Source: a bacterium (lineage in GTDB: Bacteria; Bdellovibrionota_B; Oligoflexia; Silvanigrellales; Silvanigrellaceae). Taken from it: DNA of 64,000 nucleotides. Shown here in pieces: positions 44,751 through 53,827 of the stretch. The stretch's first letter is position 1. Every line of letters begins with the position of its first letter. Made by a program: the position numbers and the translations under genes. The stretch is taken from positions 1-64,000 of the forward strand of contig RGDM01000013.1 of assembly GCA_009918675.1 (NCBI GenBank), read 5' to 3'. The notes beneath the pieces were generated by a model. The model searched no databases, had not been told where the DNA came from, and saw only the letters and a list, made by a program, of their open reading frames with translations.

Positions 44751-44837
44751 TGGTGCGCAGAGAGAGACTCGAACTCTCATGCCTTGCGGCGCTCGCACCT
44801 GAAACGAGTGCGTCTACCAATTTCGCCATCTGCGCAC
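44751..44837 (-). tRNA. tRNA-Leu (anticodon CAG)
   Basis: 87 nt with encoded CCA and a long variable arm, as expected for Leu. The minus strand begins GTGCGCAGATGGCG, the D-loop reads TTGGTAGACGC, and the anticodon loop TTCAGGT sits on a CTCGT/GCGAG stem. The T-loop GTTCGAGTC is standard. Confidence 0.95.
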
Positions 44838-44849
44838 GGCCCGGTTGTG

Positions 44850-44875
44850 GTATTCTAGGGCCAACTGGAAGTCAA
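44850..44875 (-). promoter_or_regulatory. Possible promoter of tRNA-Leu
   Basis: On the minus strand TTGACT (44875-44870) lies about 17 bases from a weak -10 (TACCAC), some 15 bases before the tRNA. The -10 is poor. Confidence 0.35.
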
Positions 44876-44888
44876 GCGTGGAGAGCAT

Positions 44889-46205
44889 ATGGATATTTTG
44901 CCCGTTTTGGGCTTTGAATGGTTACTTTTGGCATTTCTGATTCTGCTCAACGGAATGTTGACCATGGCAGAAACCTCTATCGTATCTTCGCGCAAATCGA
45001 TGCTGCAAAAGCTTACGCAAGACGGTGACGTCGGTGCCCGCGCTGCTTTGCAGCTGGCGCACAAACCCAACGATCTGCTCTCGACGATAAAAACATTCAC
45101 AACGCTCGTTGGATTTGCGATCGGTGTTTTTGCAGGATTCCGCCTTATTACACACGTGCGCGAGTTCTTATCGCCATTACAGCTGTCAGAGTTTTTTTCA
45201 ATCTCAGTGTCGACCACTGTTGTCGTCCTTTTGCTCACGTTTTTCGCAGTCATATTCGCCGAGCTTGTCCCCAAACGGATTGGTTCTTATGCACCGGAGA
45301 ATGTCGCTCGCTACGTCGCTCGACCAGTGCTGTTTCTTGCCCGCGCGAGCACTCCATTCGTTCGCTTGCTGTCGCGCTTCACCGATAGCATTTGCGCTCT
45401 CTTCGGCATACGGAATGACGATATCCCCGCAGCCATTTCGGGTGAAGATCTCAAATCGCTTCTTCAACAGAGTGCTCAGACGGGTGCATTTGACCCAACA
45501 GAAAAACGAATGGTTGAAGGTGTCCTTGAGTTTAGTGAAGCACGGGTGAGTTCATTCATGACCCCGAGACCTGAAGTTATTTGGCTCGATATCGACGACC
45601 CTGCTGAAAAAAACAGACGAAAAATTGTTGAGGCTCGGCACTCACATTTCCCGGTTGTCAAAGGCTCTCCAGACAACGTTGTTGGGGTTATTCACGTAAA
45701 AGATATTCTTGGCAGACAGCTCCTTGGCCTGCCATTTGATCTCACCCTCTCATTGGAGCAAGCGCTTTTCCTTCCAGAAAACGCAGACGCATCACGCATT
45801 GTTGACTTGTTTAGAAATTCAGCGACCCATTTCGCATTTGTCGTAGATGAATATGGAAATATTCAAGGAGTCGTGACGCTGACCGACATTCTAAGAGCGA
45901 TTGTGGGTGACTTTGCAGACACAATGGATGACAAAGATTCAGCCATAGTCCAAAGGAAAGATGGTTCTTGGCTGGTTGATGGGTTGGTGAGTGTTACAGA
46001 GCTGCGCGAGAAGCTCTCTTTGCCGCATTTGCGCGGAGAGGATAGCGGAAACTTTCATACCATCGCAGGATTTATTTTGAGTGAATTGGGTAAAATCCCG
46101 CAGCCCGCCGATTCATTTGAATGCGACGGTGTGCGTTACGAAGTGATTGATATGGACGGCAATCGAGTTGATAAAGTTCTCGTGACTATCGGCAACAAAA
46201 GTTAA
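44889..46205 (+). CDS. CorC/HlyC-family (CNNM-type) membrane protein with CBS domains
   Basis: 438 residues. An N-terminal DUF21 membrane domain (about 1-190; LILLNGMLTMAETSIVSSR) is followed by two CBS domains (MTPRPEVIWLD; FVVDEYGNIQGVVTLTDILRAIVGD) and a C-terminal CorC_HlyC domain ending VDKVLVTIGNKS. Family members act in magnesium or cobalt efflux; the hemolysin name is historical. GGAG lies five bases before the ATG. The stop overlaps the convergent ubiX stop by four bases. Confidence 0.93.
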   Translation: MDILPVLGFEWLLLAFLILLNGMLTMAETSIVSSRKSMLQKLTQDGDVGARAALQLAHKPNDLLSTIKTFTTLVGFAIGVFAGFRLITHVREFLSPLQLSEFFSISVSTTVVVLLLTFFAVIFAELVPKRIGSYAPENVARYVARPVLFLARASTPFVRLLSRFTDSICALFGIRNDDIPAAISGEDLKSLLQQSAQTGAFDPTEKRMVEGVLEFSEARVSSFMTPRPEVIWLDIDDPAEKNRRKIVEARHSHFPVVKGSPDNVVGVIHVKDILGRQLLGLPFDLTLSLEQALFLPENADASRIVDLFRNSATHFAFVVDEYGNIQGVVTLTDILRAIVGDFADTMDDKDSAIVQRKDGSWLVDGLVSVTELREKLSLPHLRGEDSGNFHTIAGFILSELGKIPQPADSFECDGVRYEVIDMDGNRVDKVLVTIGNKS

Positions 46206-46888
46206 AGTCTGCGAACATTCCACCGCACACTTTTAAAATCAACAATCGCCTGAAGCCGGAGTTGATCAAGCAAGCGCTCAACAACAAACATGGCTGCCTG
46301 CTCTATTGTTTGAGGACGACTATAAAACGCAGGCATAGCGGGAACAATTGCAGCTCCGGCTTGTGAAAGTGTGAGCATATTTTGCAAATGAATTGTGCTC
46401 AACGGAGTCTCGCGCGGACAAATCACCAAAGGCCGTCTTTCTTTGAGCATCACATCCGCGCAGCGCTCGAGCAGACATGTACTCATTCCATGCGCAACTC
46501 GTGCCATGGAGCCCATGCTGCAAGGTACAATCACCATGTGGGTGGCGCCTTCTGAACCACTGGCAATAGGTGCATAAAAATCGTCGTTCAGAAAAACACG
46601 GAGTTGCGCCACGTTCTCGGCCGGAATTTCGCTTTGAAGAGCACTGGCAACAACATCTGAGTTGCTTTCAAAGCGCATTTGTAAACCGCTCGACAAAACA
46701 TGCCCGATAAGCGACTGCTCGCCTAATTCGGTTGAAATGACCTTGCGCGCAGTGTCGGTGGCGACGAGATAGGTACGTACACCGGCTGAGAGCAACTGAC
46801 GGAGCAAGAGCTCGGCATACAACGAACCGCTGGCCCCGGTGACGCCCAAAACAACCCGTTCTTTAACCAATTGAACTTGTTCAGCCAT
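46202..46888 (-). CDS. ubiX: UbiX-family flavin prenyltransferase
   Basis: 228 residues. UbiX makes prenylated FMN, the cofactor of UbiD-type decarboxylases. GVTGASGSLYAELLL binds FMN phosphate; VIVPCSMGSMARVAHG, LKERRPLVICPRETPLSTIHL and PAMPAFYSRPQT are all typical. AAGGAG is seven bases before ATG 46888. No ubiD or other ubiquinone gene is nearby, so the partner must lie elsewhere. Confidence 0.95.
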   Translation of the reverse strand: MAEQVQLVKERVVLGVTGASGSLYAELLLRQLLSAGVRTYLVATDTARKVISTELGEQSLIGHVLSSGLQMRFESNSDVVASALQSEIPAENVAQLRVFLNDDFYAPIASGSEGATHMVIVPCSMGSMARVAHGMSTCLLERCADVMLKERRPLVICPRETPLSTIHLQNMLTLSQAGAAIVPAMPAFYSRPQTIEQAAMFVVERLLDQLRLQAIVDFKSVRWNVRRL

Positions 46889-47066
46889 GAAAGACTCCTT
46901 GCAACTCACGTTTCCACCGTAATCCAGCAAAACGCAAGTCAAAATTCAGCAACTGACCAACGATTCGACAGAGTTTCAAAGCAGCTGCAAATTTCGACAG
47001 TTGAACAGCCCGGTTCAAAACTGGAAAGTCGCGAAAAATAGAACTAAAAGAGGCTTCCACGGACGG

Positions 47067-47082
47067 TGGCACGATTCTTTCT
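47067..47082 (+). promoter_or_regulatory. Weak sigma-54-like site
   Basis: TGGCACGATTCTTTCT has a perfect -24 half (TGGCACG) but TTTCT instead of TTGCW at -12. It is 71 bases before ATG 47154. An inverted repeat TTGAAC-N6-GTTCAA lies upstream at 47001-47018. Confidence 0.35.
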
Positions 47083-47153
47083 TAACACGCTGTGAACGTC
47101 TGCTCGCAGAAACCCGCTGTGAAGCAAGAAACACCTCCCAGGAGACAGTGGAC

Positions 47154-47879
47154 ATGGTTCGCCGCCTTGCTCATATCCTGCCCGCCACTCTCGCCTTGCT
47201 TGCCATCAGTGTTGGCAGCTGGGTTGCTGTCCGTGCCTGGCAAGAGTCTGTTGCATTGGCTGCTTATCAACAGGCCATCAGCGAAGTGGAAGTGATTTCC
47301 CCGAAAGGTGAACCTGCTCAAGACCAGGAATCCATTGAGACCGCCCTGACGATGTATTCAATTCAAGTTCCCGAAACAGTCGACGGACCCATCTTTGATA
47401 TGGGTCTTGCGGATCGGGGCCTAACAACAGGTGGCCTCATCTTGCCACAGAAAAAGGTGAGCGTTGGTCCAGCTGCATTCACGAGCTGGGCGGTTCTTGG
47501 CTCAACCTTGGCACACGAAATTGAAGTTCATGTGCCGCAATCTTTTTTTAAGGTCGTGGCACAAGATCATCTCGTTCACTGGTCATTCCTTGCGCGAAGT
47601 AGCTTAGGGCGATTTATTACCGCACTTAAACCAACTGCAAAAGAAGCATTTGAGAATGACGGAACATGGAAAGCCGAGCGAGACGCATATATGCATGAAA
47701 TAAAAAATGCGAAGCGGTTTGGTTTGTCGGCAGATGAACTGCGCTCAATTTGGCGTGTGATGGACTACTATTATCCAAACGCAAAATCAGCTCATGAAAC
47801 TCAGCTGAGCGCCTCATCGGAACTTGCCAATGAGGAGCCCAGCGTGCGTTCTGCAGATATTAAGGCTTCGGACCTGTAA
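47154..47879 (+). CDS. Membrane-anchored protein of unknown function
   Basis: 241 residues. One N-terminal membrane helix (about 7-28), then a mainly helical exported domain. The segment TSWAVLGSTLAHEIEVHVPQSF, split here as TSWAVLGSTL and AHEIEVHVPQSF, and the later WKAERDAYMHEIKNAKRFGLS look like a conserved core, perhaps a metal-binding helix pair, but HEIEVH is not the HExxH motif of zincins. ATG 47154 has AGGAG nine bases upstream. The 3' end overlaps the convergent gene by 20 bases. Confidence 0.65.
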   Translation: MVRRLAHILPATLALLAISVGSWVAVRAWQESVALAAYQQAISEVEVISPKGEPAQDQESIETALTMYSIQVPETVDGPIFDMGLADRGLTTGGLILPQKKVSVGPAAFTSWAVLGSTLAHEIEVHVPQSFFKVVAQDHLVHWSFLARSSLGRFITALKPTAKEAFENDGTWKAERDAYMHEIKNAKRFGLSADELRSIWRVMDYYYPNAKSAHETQLSASSELANEEPSVRSADIKASDL

Positions 47880-48507
47880 CAAGAAGCTTGCGACCTGCTT
47901 CAAAAAGAATCTCAACTTTATTGAGCCCACCGTCTGCAATGACGAAACCAAGACCAAAGGTCTTGTGGTTCACAACATCACCGACCCCGAAATGGGTTTT
48001 GATGTTGTAGTCCTTGGGTGCAATCTTTGAAGCTTTCAACGCTGCTTTCTTATCGCTGAAAAGTTGCTTCTCTTCTGCACTCGCGCTCAACATGCTCAGT
48101 GGCAGCGAAAGCGCATTTTTGGATGTCGACTTACTCTCAGACTCATCCTTAGTTTTCTTAGCTTTTGGCTTCGCCTTTGCGCGTTTCTTGGTTGCGGCTT
48201 CACCCAAAAGAGCTTTTCCACCAGAGTCCAAATCCAGATCCAATTCTTCATCACGTTCTGACATCGAGCCGTCTCCCATTGAACGATTCTTCATATCATC
48301 AATTGATTTTGTACCACGAAAAGCATGTTCAGATTTGCATGTATTGCACAACACCCGGTCTGGCTGGCCTTTAGAGTTTGCCGTGACAACCGTATGGCCA
48401 AGATTCAATTTGCAACGGCCACAAAAACAAACAACATCGCGTCCAACGAGTGTATTGCTTTTTTTGGTGCCAACTAGAAAGGAATTACCCTGTGACGAAA
48501 AACTCAT
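47860..48507 (-). CDS. Zinc-ribbon / SH3-like (CarD-like C-terminus) protein
   Basis: 215 residues, cytoplasmic. An N-terminal Cys pattern (CFCGRC...CNTCKSEH) looks like a zinc ribbon. An acidic then Lys-rich linker (KKRAKAKPKAKKTK) leads to a C-terminal domain, FGVGDVVNHKTFGLGFVIADGG...VEILFEAGRKLLV, resembling the small SH3/Tudor-like fold of CarD-type RNA polymerase partners. That suggests nucleic acid or polymerase binding; inference only. It starts six bases after the barrel-protein gene. Confidence 0.7.
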   Translation of the reverse strand: MSFSSQGNSFLVGTKKSNTLVGRDVVCFCGRCKLNLGHTVVTANSKGQPDRVLCNTCKSEHAFRGTKSIDDMKNRSMGDGSMSERDEELDLDLDSGGKALLGEAATKKRAKAKPKAKKTKDESESKSTSKNALSLPLSMLSASAEEKQLFSDKKAALKASKIAPKDYNIKTHFGVGDVVNHKTFGLGFVIADGGLNKVEILFEAGRKLLVTGPKP

Positions 48508-48513
48508 TCAACC

Positions 48514-49440
48514 TTACCTCGCGCCAGCATCACCAGCCATGAAAAACCCGATTCCGACGCGCTGAATCCACTTCGAGGGAAGAGCGTTCGAACGAACCAC
48601 AGAGTACAGTAACCGAGCCTGCTGCGACTTCACAACAAGGCCTGCGGCAATATTATGCTGAGACGAGCGCGGGTCGTAACCGTAACTCAAAGCCAGGTCA
48701 AGGAAGTCGCGTGGGAAGATGGTCATGCCAGCAACCATCTCGCTGAGTGCGTCGGCGGCGAAATTAAAATCACCGTTGAATACAAAATAACGATCACCTT
48801 GCAAGCTGAATCCCACTCCATGCGCACGCGCCGTATCGGTTGTGTCATACAAACCATCCGAACTTGCCCCAAGAAAGAGCCCCTCGGATATTTTGTAGAT
48901 GGCACCCAGGCGAAGACGCTGGCCTGTCTTGCTCGCTGGCGGCAGAATGGCGTCTGGCGCGCGGTCTTCGGCGTATTGGACGTAGTCACCCGCAAGACCC
49001 AAAATTAATCCGCCCGCCTGACTTAATTCCTCTGCAAGCCCAAGAGTGAAGCGGCGATCTTTTGCGCCGGTGACGGCCTGAGTTTGCCTAAACTTAAAGC
49101 AAGCAGCGAGCTCAGAGGTTGTGGAGTCGCAAGCAGCGGCTTCGGCCTGACGAGACTTTTGTCCGGTCCAGCCCATTTCTCCGCCCACCGTGTAGGTCTT
49201 CTGCAACGCAATTCCGGCTGGATTACTGTCTGCGGCTGACGCATCGGTGACGTGCCCGCGTCCGCCTCCCAACAAAATCGCACTCACGCCCATCTGCGAC
49301 CAAAGGTCTGATGTGAGAGGAGTGGCTGCATCAGCACCTGTGCTTGTTAGAATTGCACACAACGAAACAGCGACAAGCGAAAGGTCTGCGAACTTTGAAC
49401 TCTGTGAAAAAACTTTTGGAAGCTGAGCTATCAATTTCAT
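48514..49440 (-). CDS. Predicted outer-membrane beta-barrel protein
   Basis: 308 residues. A long signal peptide ends STGADA. The mature protein begins SAILLGGGRGHVTDASAADSNPAGIA, split as SAILLGGGRG and TDASAADSNPAGIA, the NPAG start seen in FadL/PorV-like barrels, and alternates short amphipathic strands to the end. ATG 49440 has AGGG seven bases upstream. It lies between phoU-like and zinc-ribbon genes on the same strand. The substrate is unknown. Confidence 0.75.
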   Translation of the reverse strand: MKLIAQLPKVFSQSSKFADLSLVAVSLCAILTSTGADAATPLTSDLWSQMGVSAILLGGGRGHVTDASAADSNPAGIALQKTYTVGGEMGWTGQKSRQAEAAACDSTTSELAACFKFRQTQAVTGAKDRRFTLGLAEELSQAGGLILGLAGDYVQYAEDRAPDAILPPASKTGQRLRLGAIYKISEGLFLGASSDGLYDTTDTARAHGVGFSLQGDRYFVFNGDFNFAADALSEMVAGMTIFPRDFLDLALSYGYDPRSSQHNIAAGLVVKSQQARLLYSVVRSNALPSKWIQRVGIGFFMAGDAGAR

Positions 49441-49505
49441 TTCAATCCCTGCAATTGGGCAAACACAAAGGGTGTCTGGCGCCAGCGTTAAGAGTAGCTC
49501 AGAAA

Positions 49506-50600
49506 TCAAATGGAAACATCGGATCGCGCCAGAATGCTGAGCAATCCAGAAAGGCGTTGACGCGCATTGATTTCGGCCTCTGGCATTGACTGCTGGGAAA
49601 AGTCCCATTCAATAATCATTGTCTTCGAGGGCACGGATTCCCGTTCTTCGGCCGACAAAGCGGCCCCCAAATTCACCAATAAAAAGCAACGAGACCAGGA
49701 TACTTGTTCAAAGCTGACAATCGGAAAAGCCCGCGAACCATGTTGCGCAAAGGAAGACACCTCAAACTCAAAATCGGAATTGAAATTTCCTACGTTTTGC
49801 GTGGCTGTGGCTGATCGATGTTGGTATTTGCTGGCAACCGTCACATCCACAGCATCAGAAAGATCTTTGGTGAGAAGTTCAGCGCAGCTGGCAGCAAGCC
49901 GGCCTCCCACTTCGTCAAGCAACACCAAGCGCAATCGGCGCTTTTTCAGCACACGGCGGGCGAATCCATGCGCGGCAAAGTCCGTTTGCTCAGCCCAATT
50001 GCAACAAAGATCTGCAATTTTTTCCAGCTTTGATGCGATATTAATTAACTTCAATCCCCGCTCCACGGCATGCGGTTCACGCGGCACAGTGAGGAAGATA
50101 TCTTTTGCAATCGCAACAACTGTTCGATGACACTCATCAACCGCATCGTCTAAGGCAAAAATCTCTTGAATGCGGGTCAGGTCTTCTTCAAACATAGCAG
50201 CGTAAGAACGAGCAAAAAGATCCTTAACGTGAGTGATCATCTCGAGCAATAAAGAGCGACTTTCTAAAAGCTCGGCGCCAGCCAGTTGGCGCGCAAGGCT
50301 TTCAACAGCATCCCCCATTCGCTCGATATGGTGCGCAACTTTAGCGGTCGCATAGACCAAGCGAAGCTCTTGAGCGCGCGGCTGCTGGGTTGCAAAAATC
50401 TGCAAAATAGCATCGTCAAGCTCAAGCTCCATGCGATCCACTTCGCTGTCTAATGCAACAACCTTTACCAATGCCTCCGGGTTTGGTTGACGAAGATGTT
50501 GTTCTACAACCAACAAGCCAGCTTGAACGCGATCGCACATCGTTCGCAAAAGCCTTTTCATATTGGCTATTTGTATCTCAAGTGTAGGAATGCGAGCCAT
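49506..50600 (-). CDS. PhoU protein fused to a degenerate low-Mr phosphatase-like domain
   Basis: 364 residues. Two PhoU helical bundles occupy about 1-215, with metal-site-like LDSEVDRMELELDDAI, KVAHHIERMGDAVE and KLEKIADLCCNWAEQ. The last 150 residues, from RLRLVLLDEVGGRLAASCAELL, resemble the low-molecular-weight tyrosine phosphatase/ArsC fold, but the P-loop Cys-x5-Arg is missing (DEVGGR instead). PhoU proteins restrain phosphate uptake and PhoR signalling. No pst or phoBR genes are nearby. AAGG lies nine bases before the ATG. Confidence 0.82.
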   Translation of the reverse strand: MARIPTLEIQIANMKRLLRTMCDRVQAGLLVVEQHLRQPNPEALVKVVALDSEVDRMELELDDAILQIFATQQPRAQELRLVYATAKVAHHIERMGDAVESLARQLAGAELLESRSLLLEMITHVKDLFARSYAAMFEEDLTRIQEIFALDDAVDECHRTVVAIAKDIFLTVPREPHAVERGLKLINIASKLEKIADLCCNWAEQTDFAAHGFARRVLKKRRLRLVLLDEVGGRLAASCAELLTKDLSDAVDVTVASKYQHRSATATQNVGNFNSDFEFEVSSFAQHGSRAFPIVSFEQVSWSRCFLLVNLGAALSAEERESVPSKTMIIEWDFSQQSMPEAEINARQRLSGLLSILARSDVSI

Positions 50601-50671
50601 GTCTCAAAACCTTGTCTTGCGAGTGGGCACGGGGGCTGTTAGACAGCAAAACGTATCAGGAGATCAATACC

Positions 50672-51688
50672 ATGAGCCTTGAAAAGAACCAGCAGGCACC
50701 TGACGAATCGTCTTCCGACTCACTCAGCCTCGAACAACTTTCGGCGCTGAGCGTGACTCCTGAAATCAACCCGCGCACCGGCAAACCGTTGAAACCGCGT
50801 TGGCTTAAGTCTGAACAGGTGAAAGGTGAGCGCCTTTATGAAATAAAGCGCAATCTTCGCGAAGGCCGCCTTTTCACGGTTTGTGAAGAAGCACGCTGCC
50901 CGAATATTTCAGAGTGCTGGAACAGTGGCACTGCAACGTTCATGATTTTAGGCGATACTTGTACACGCGGATGCCGGTTCTGTGCAGTCAAAACCGGAAA
51001 CCCCGGTGGACTGCTTGATCAGAACGAGCCTACGAACACCGCAATGAACATTAAAAACATGAACCTCGATTATGCGGTCATCACCATGGTAGACCGCGAT
51101 GATCTTCCCGACGGCGGCGCAGAACACATTGCAAAAACTGTTCGCGCCATTCAAACCGAAAACCCAAATTTAATCCTTGAAATTCTTGCAGGAGATTTCC
51201 AGGGCAAAGAAGATCCATTGCGCACAGTGCTATTTGCTGGACGCGGAATTGATGTCTTTGCACACAACTTGGAAACAGTCCGCCGTCTCTCGCCGCGTGT
51301 CCGAGACGCGCGCGCAAAATACGACCAAAGTTTACGCGTTCTTGAAAATGCCAAGAAGTTGCGCCCCGCGAGTTTTACAAAAAGCGCGCTGATGCTTGGA
51401 CTTGGTGAAGAGGCTTCCGAGATTGAGCAAAGCCTCAAAGATATGCGCGAGTCAGGTGTTGAAATTGTAACCATTGGCCAATACTTGCAACCCTCAAACA
51501 AACATTTGAACATCAAGCGCTTTGTTCATCCAGATGAATTCAAACACTGGCAAAAATTCGCCGAATCCATTGGCTTCAAGGGCGTTGCATCAGGGCCCTT
51601 GGTGCGAAGCAGTTATAAGGCAGCGCATCTCTTCCCCGAGCGAACTCGCATACGAAACAACAGCTCGAGTGGAACAAAACCTGAGTAA
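50672..51688 (+). CDS. lipA: Lipoyl synthase
   Basis: 338 residues; radical SAM enzyme inserting two sulfurs into octanoyl groups. The auxiliary cluster CEEARCPNISEC, the SAM cluster CTRGCRFC and the C-terminal VASGPLVRSSYKA serine motif are intact. RPRWLK-type KPRWLKSE is typical of the N-terminus, which is about 25 residues longer than usual. AGGAG lies nine bases before ATG 50672. It is followed after two bases by an acyltransferase gene. No lipB nearby. Confidence 0.97.
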   Translation: MSLEKNQQAPDESSSDSLSLEQLSALSVTPEINPRTGKPLKPRWLKSEQVKGERLYEIKRNLREGRLFTVCEEARCPNISECWNSGTATFMILGDTCTRGCRFCAVKTGNPGGLLDQNEPTNTAMNIKNMNLDYAVITMVDRDDLPDGGAEHIAKTVRAIQTENPNLILEILAGDFQGKEDPLRTVLFAGRGIDVFAHNLETVRRLSPRVRDARAKYDQSLRVLENAKKLRPASFTKSALMLGLGEEASEIEQSLKDMRESGVEIVTIGQYLQPSNKHLNIKRFVHPDEFKHWQKFAESIGFKGVASGPLVRSSYKAAHLFPERTRIRNNSSSGTKPE

Positions 51689-51690
51689 GG

Positions 51691-52644
51691 ATGTGTGAAA
51701 CCGTGAATAGATCGCAGCCGTTTCGTATCAACCGAATTCAGCTCGCAGGTCATATTTTCGTTAATATTTGCTTAATTCCCATCTATTTATTTTTTGCACT
51801 CCTCGCCGTATTGCTTGCTTTGTCTCCACTTTTCCCAGCACGCACCGCTCGCGCTAATCTGCGCACTCAATTTGCGAGCGACTTTTTCCAAACGTTCTAT
51901 GGAACCGCTGCAGTGTTGTTCCATTATTTTCTCATCATCATTGAAGACTTTGTCTTTTGGCCACTTGGAATCTTGCTCATTCGCGACAATCCAACCGCGC
52001 ACAGCATGCTGAATGCAGCCTCAGCAAGAGCAAAAGAAAACTCACGAGGCTTGGCAGTTCTGAGCGCTCACTTTGGCAACATTGAAGTCACCGCCGACGC
52101 ATTGAACGCAACTCTAGTTCCACTTGTAAGCGAAGACACCCCAGTCATGGCACTTGCCAAACCCAGCTCTTTCCCCTGGGCCACAAACCTGCTCAGTTGG
52201 TATCGCAAGCTGCGCCGGATTGATGTGATCTGGACGAACCGCAAGGACCTTGCGAGAGCCATCATACAAAATCTTAGAAGTGGGCGAGCCCTTGCACTTC
52301 TGATTGATCAAAAACCATCCTCTGCCGGACACTTCCAAAACTTTTTCAATTCACCCGCCGCGTTTCCAGAGGGTGGAGTTGAAATTGCACTTCGCGCGCA
52401 AGTTGAATTCGTCTGCATCGCCTCGCGGCGGCTGTTCCCAGGAGTTTATACCTTCGAGGCATCTGAAATTCGATTTTCAGATGAACCCTTGAAAATGCAG
52501 GATGTGATTCAAGCCTATGCGCTCTGGCTCGAATCTGTGATTCGCATGTCACCTTGGCAATGGTGCTGGGATTATCGCAAGTGGTCGCGAAAGCCGCAAA
52601 AATCGACTCTCAAAACGCCCGCGCCCGCGAGCGACACCCATTGA
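51691..52644 (+). CDS. LpxL/HtrB-type lipid A acyltransferase
   Basis: 317 residues. One N-terminal membrane helix, then the lysophospholipid acyltransferase core with the HX4E catalytic motif in LSAHFGNIE, LALLIDQKP and the C-terminal WQWCWDYRKWS (PEQWLW..RRWK equivalent). It probably adds secondary acyl chains to lipid A at the inner membrane. ATG 51691 follows AAGG directly; the in-frame GTG at 51703 is an alternative start. It lies between lipA and a GT9 gene. Confidence 0.85.
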   Translation: MCETVNRSQPFRINRIQLAGHIFVNICLIPIYLFFALLAVLLALSPLFPARTARANLRTQFASDFFQTFYGTAAVLFHYFLIIIEDFVFWPLGILLIRDNPTAHSMLNAASARAKENSRGLAVLSAHFGNIEVTADALNATLVPLVSEDTPVMALAKPSSFPWATNLLSWYRKLRRIDVIWTNRKDLARAIIQNLRSGRALALLIDQKPSSAGHFQNFFNSPAAFPEGGVEIALRAQVEFVCIASRRLFPGVYTFEASEIRFSDEPLKMQDVIQAYALWLESVIRMSPWQWCWDYRKWSRKPQKSTLKTPAPASDTH

Positions 52645-52657
52645 AAGGGGCTTGCAT

Positions 52658-53827
52658 TTGAGCTTGCAAGAAAACCATCAAACCAAGCGGATTTTGATTA
52701 TTCTTCCGCGACAGCTTGGCGACATACTTCTTGGCTCATCGATTGCTTACGCGTTGCGGGAAAAATATCCGCATGCGCATATCTCGTGGCTAGCGCATCC
52801 GATGGGGAAACAACTCCTTGAAGGTCATCCAGCTCTTAACAAGGTTCATTATCATCCACTTTGGAAGAGCAAAAAATGGCAAGAATTTTTTAAGAATCCG
52901 TTCAATATTTTGTTTGCCTATTTGAAGTATCTTTGGGGCGAATTGCGGTTTTTAGCGCTGCTCCGTCAAGAAAAATATGACCTTGTTGTGGATAGCATCT
53001 GCACTCCACGCACGGCCTTGCAGGCGCGCGTGTCGGGTGCAGCCGACCGACTCGGTTTGCGCACCCGGTGGAATCGCAATTGGGCATACACTTGGCTTTG
53101 CAACACCGATTCGTGGTCACAAAAATACGCTGCTCAGGCGCGGCTCGATTTGCTTGAACCTGTGATTGGCAAGGCAGCCTGCGAAAATCCCTCCAAACAT
53201 TGGTTAGACTCATGGATTCCGCAAAAAGATACGCATCTGCAGCGCATCGATGCTCTGACTCAAGAATTGGATTTGGAAAATTCACCTTTTGTTATTTTCA
53301 GCCCGACCCATCGGCGAGAACTGCGTCGCTGGCCAGGAGCGTCTTATGTTCAACTCGCTTTGCGCATTATTGAACAACACAATTGGAAAGTGATCTGGAT
53401 ATGGGGTCCGGACGAATTCGAACTCGCAGATGAGCTCCACCGCTGCTTGCAGAAAGAACTCTTGGCGCGAGGCTTACCGACAAGCGCATCGCTCCTGCCG
53501 CCTCTGCTCAAACTCAGTGAGGTTGCTGTTCTCGCAGGCCGCTCGAGGCTTTGGGTGGGTAACTCAAATGGTTTGTCGCATGTTGCAGTGGCAGGTGGTG
53601 CGCGAACAGTTCAAATTCATGGTCCAACAACAAGCACGCCCTGGACACATCCCAACAGCGCAAAGCACGAAGCGGTGCAACGCGTTCAAGGCTGCGTAAA
53701 ATGCGAATCAAATACATGCCGTCAGGGCACTCACGAGTGTATGAAATTGCTTACAACGGATGATGTGTTTGCGGCTTTCGAGAGAATCAGAAAGGCTTCG
53801 CTGCACTCAGAGAAAACAAACCACTGA
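52658..53827 (+). CDS. GT9 glycosyltransferase (heptosyltransferase-like)
   Basis: About 389 residues. Opening ILIILPRQLGDILLGSSIAYAL is cut here to ILIILPRQLGDILL; with FSPTHRRELRRWP, and the sugar-nucleotide site VGNSNGLSHVAVAGGARTVQIHGPT (read as VGNSNGLSHVAV and IHGPT), it follows the WaaF/WaaC GT-B fold. A Cys-rich tail (CVKCESNTC) resembles the C-terminal disulfide seen in some family members. No ATG: TTG 52658 lies seven bases after AAAGGGG and is preferred over TTG 52652. Likely an LPS core enzyme, paired with the acyltransferase. The 3' end overlaps the next minus gene by 41 bases. Confidence 0.82.
   Translation: MSLQENHQTKRILIILPRQLGDILLGSSIAYALREKYPHAHISWLAHPMGKQLLEGHPALNKVHYHPLWKSKKWQEFFKNPFNILFAYLKYLWGELRFLALLRQEKYDLVVDSICTPRTALQARVSGAADRLGLRTRWNRNWAYTWLCNTDSWSQKYAAQARLDLLEPVIGKAACENPSKHWLDSWIPQKDTHLQRIDALTQELDLENSPFVIFSPTHRRELRRWPGASYVQLALRIIEQHNWKVIWIWGPDEFELADELHRCLQKELLARGLPTSASLLPPLLKLSEVAVLAGRSRLWVGNSNGLSHVAVAGGARTVQIHGPTTSTPWTHPNSAKHEAVQRVQGCVKCESNTCRQGTHECMKLLTTDDVFAAFERIRKASLHSEKTNH

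Noticed and set aside
47154-47879. HEIEVH as a zinc protease motif
   Set aside because: The second His is one residue too far for HExxH, and no third ligand was evident.
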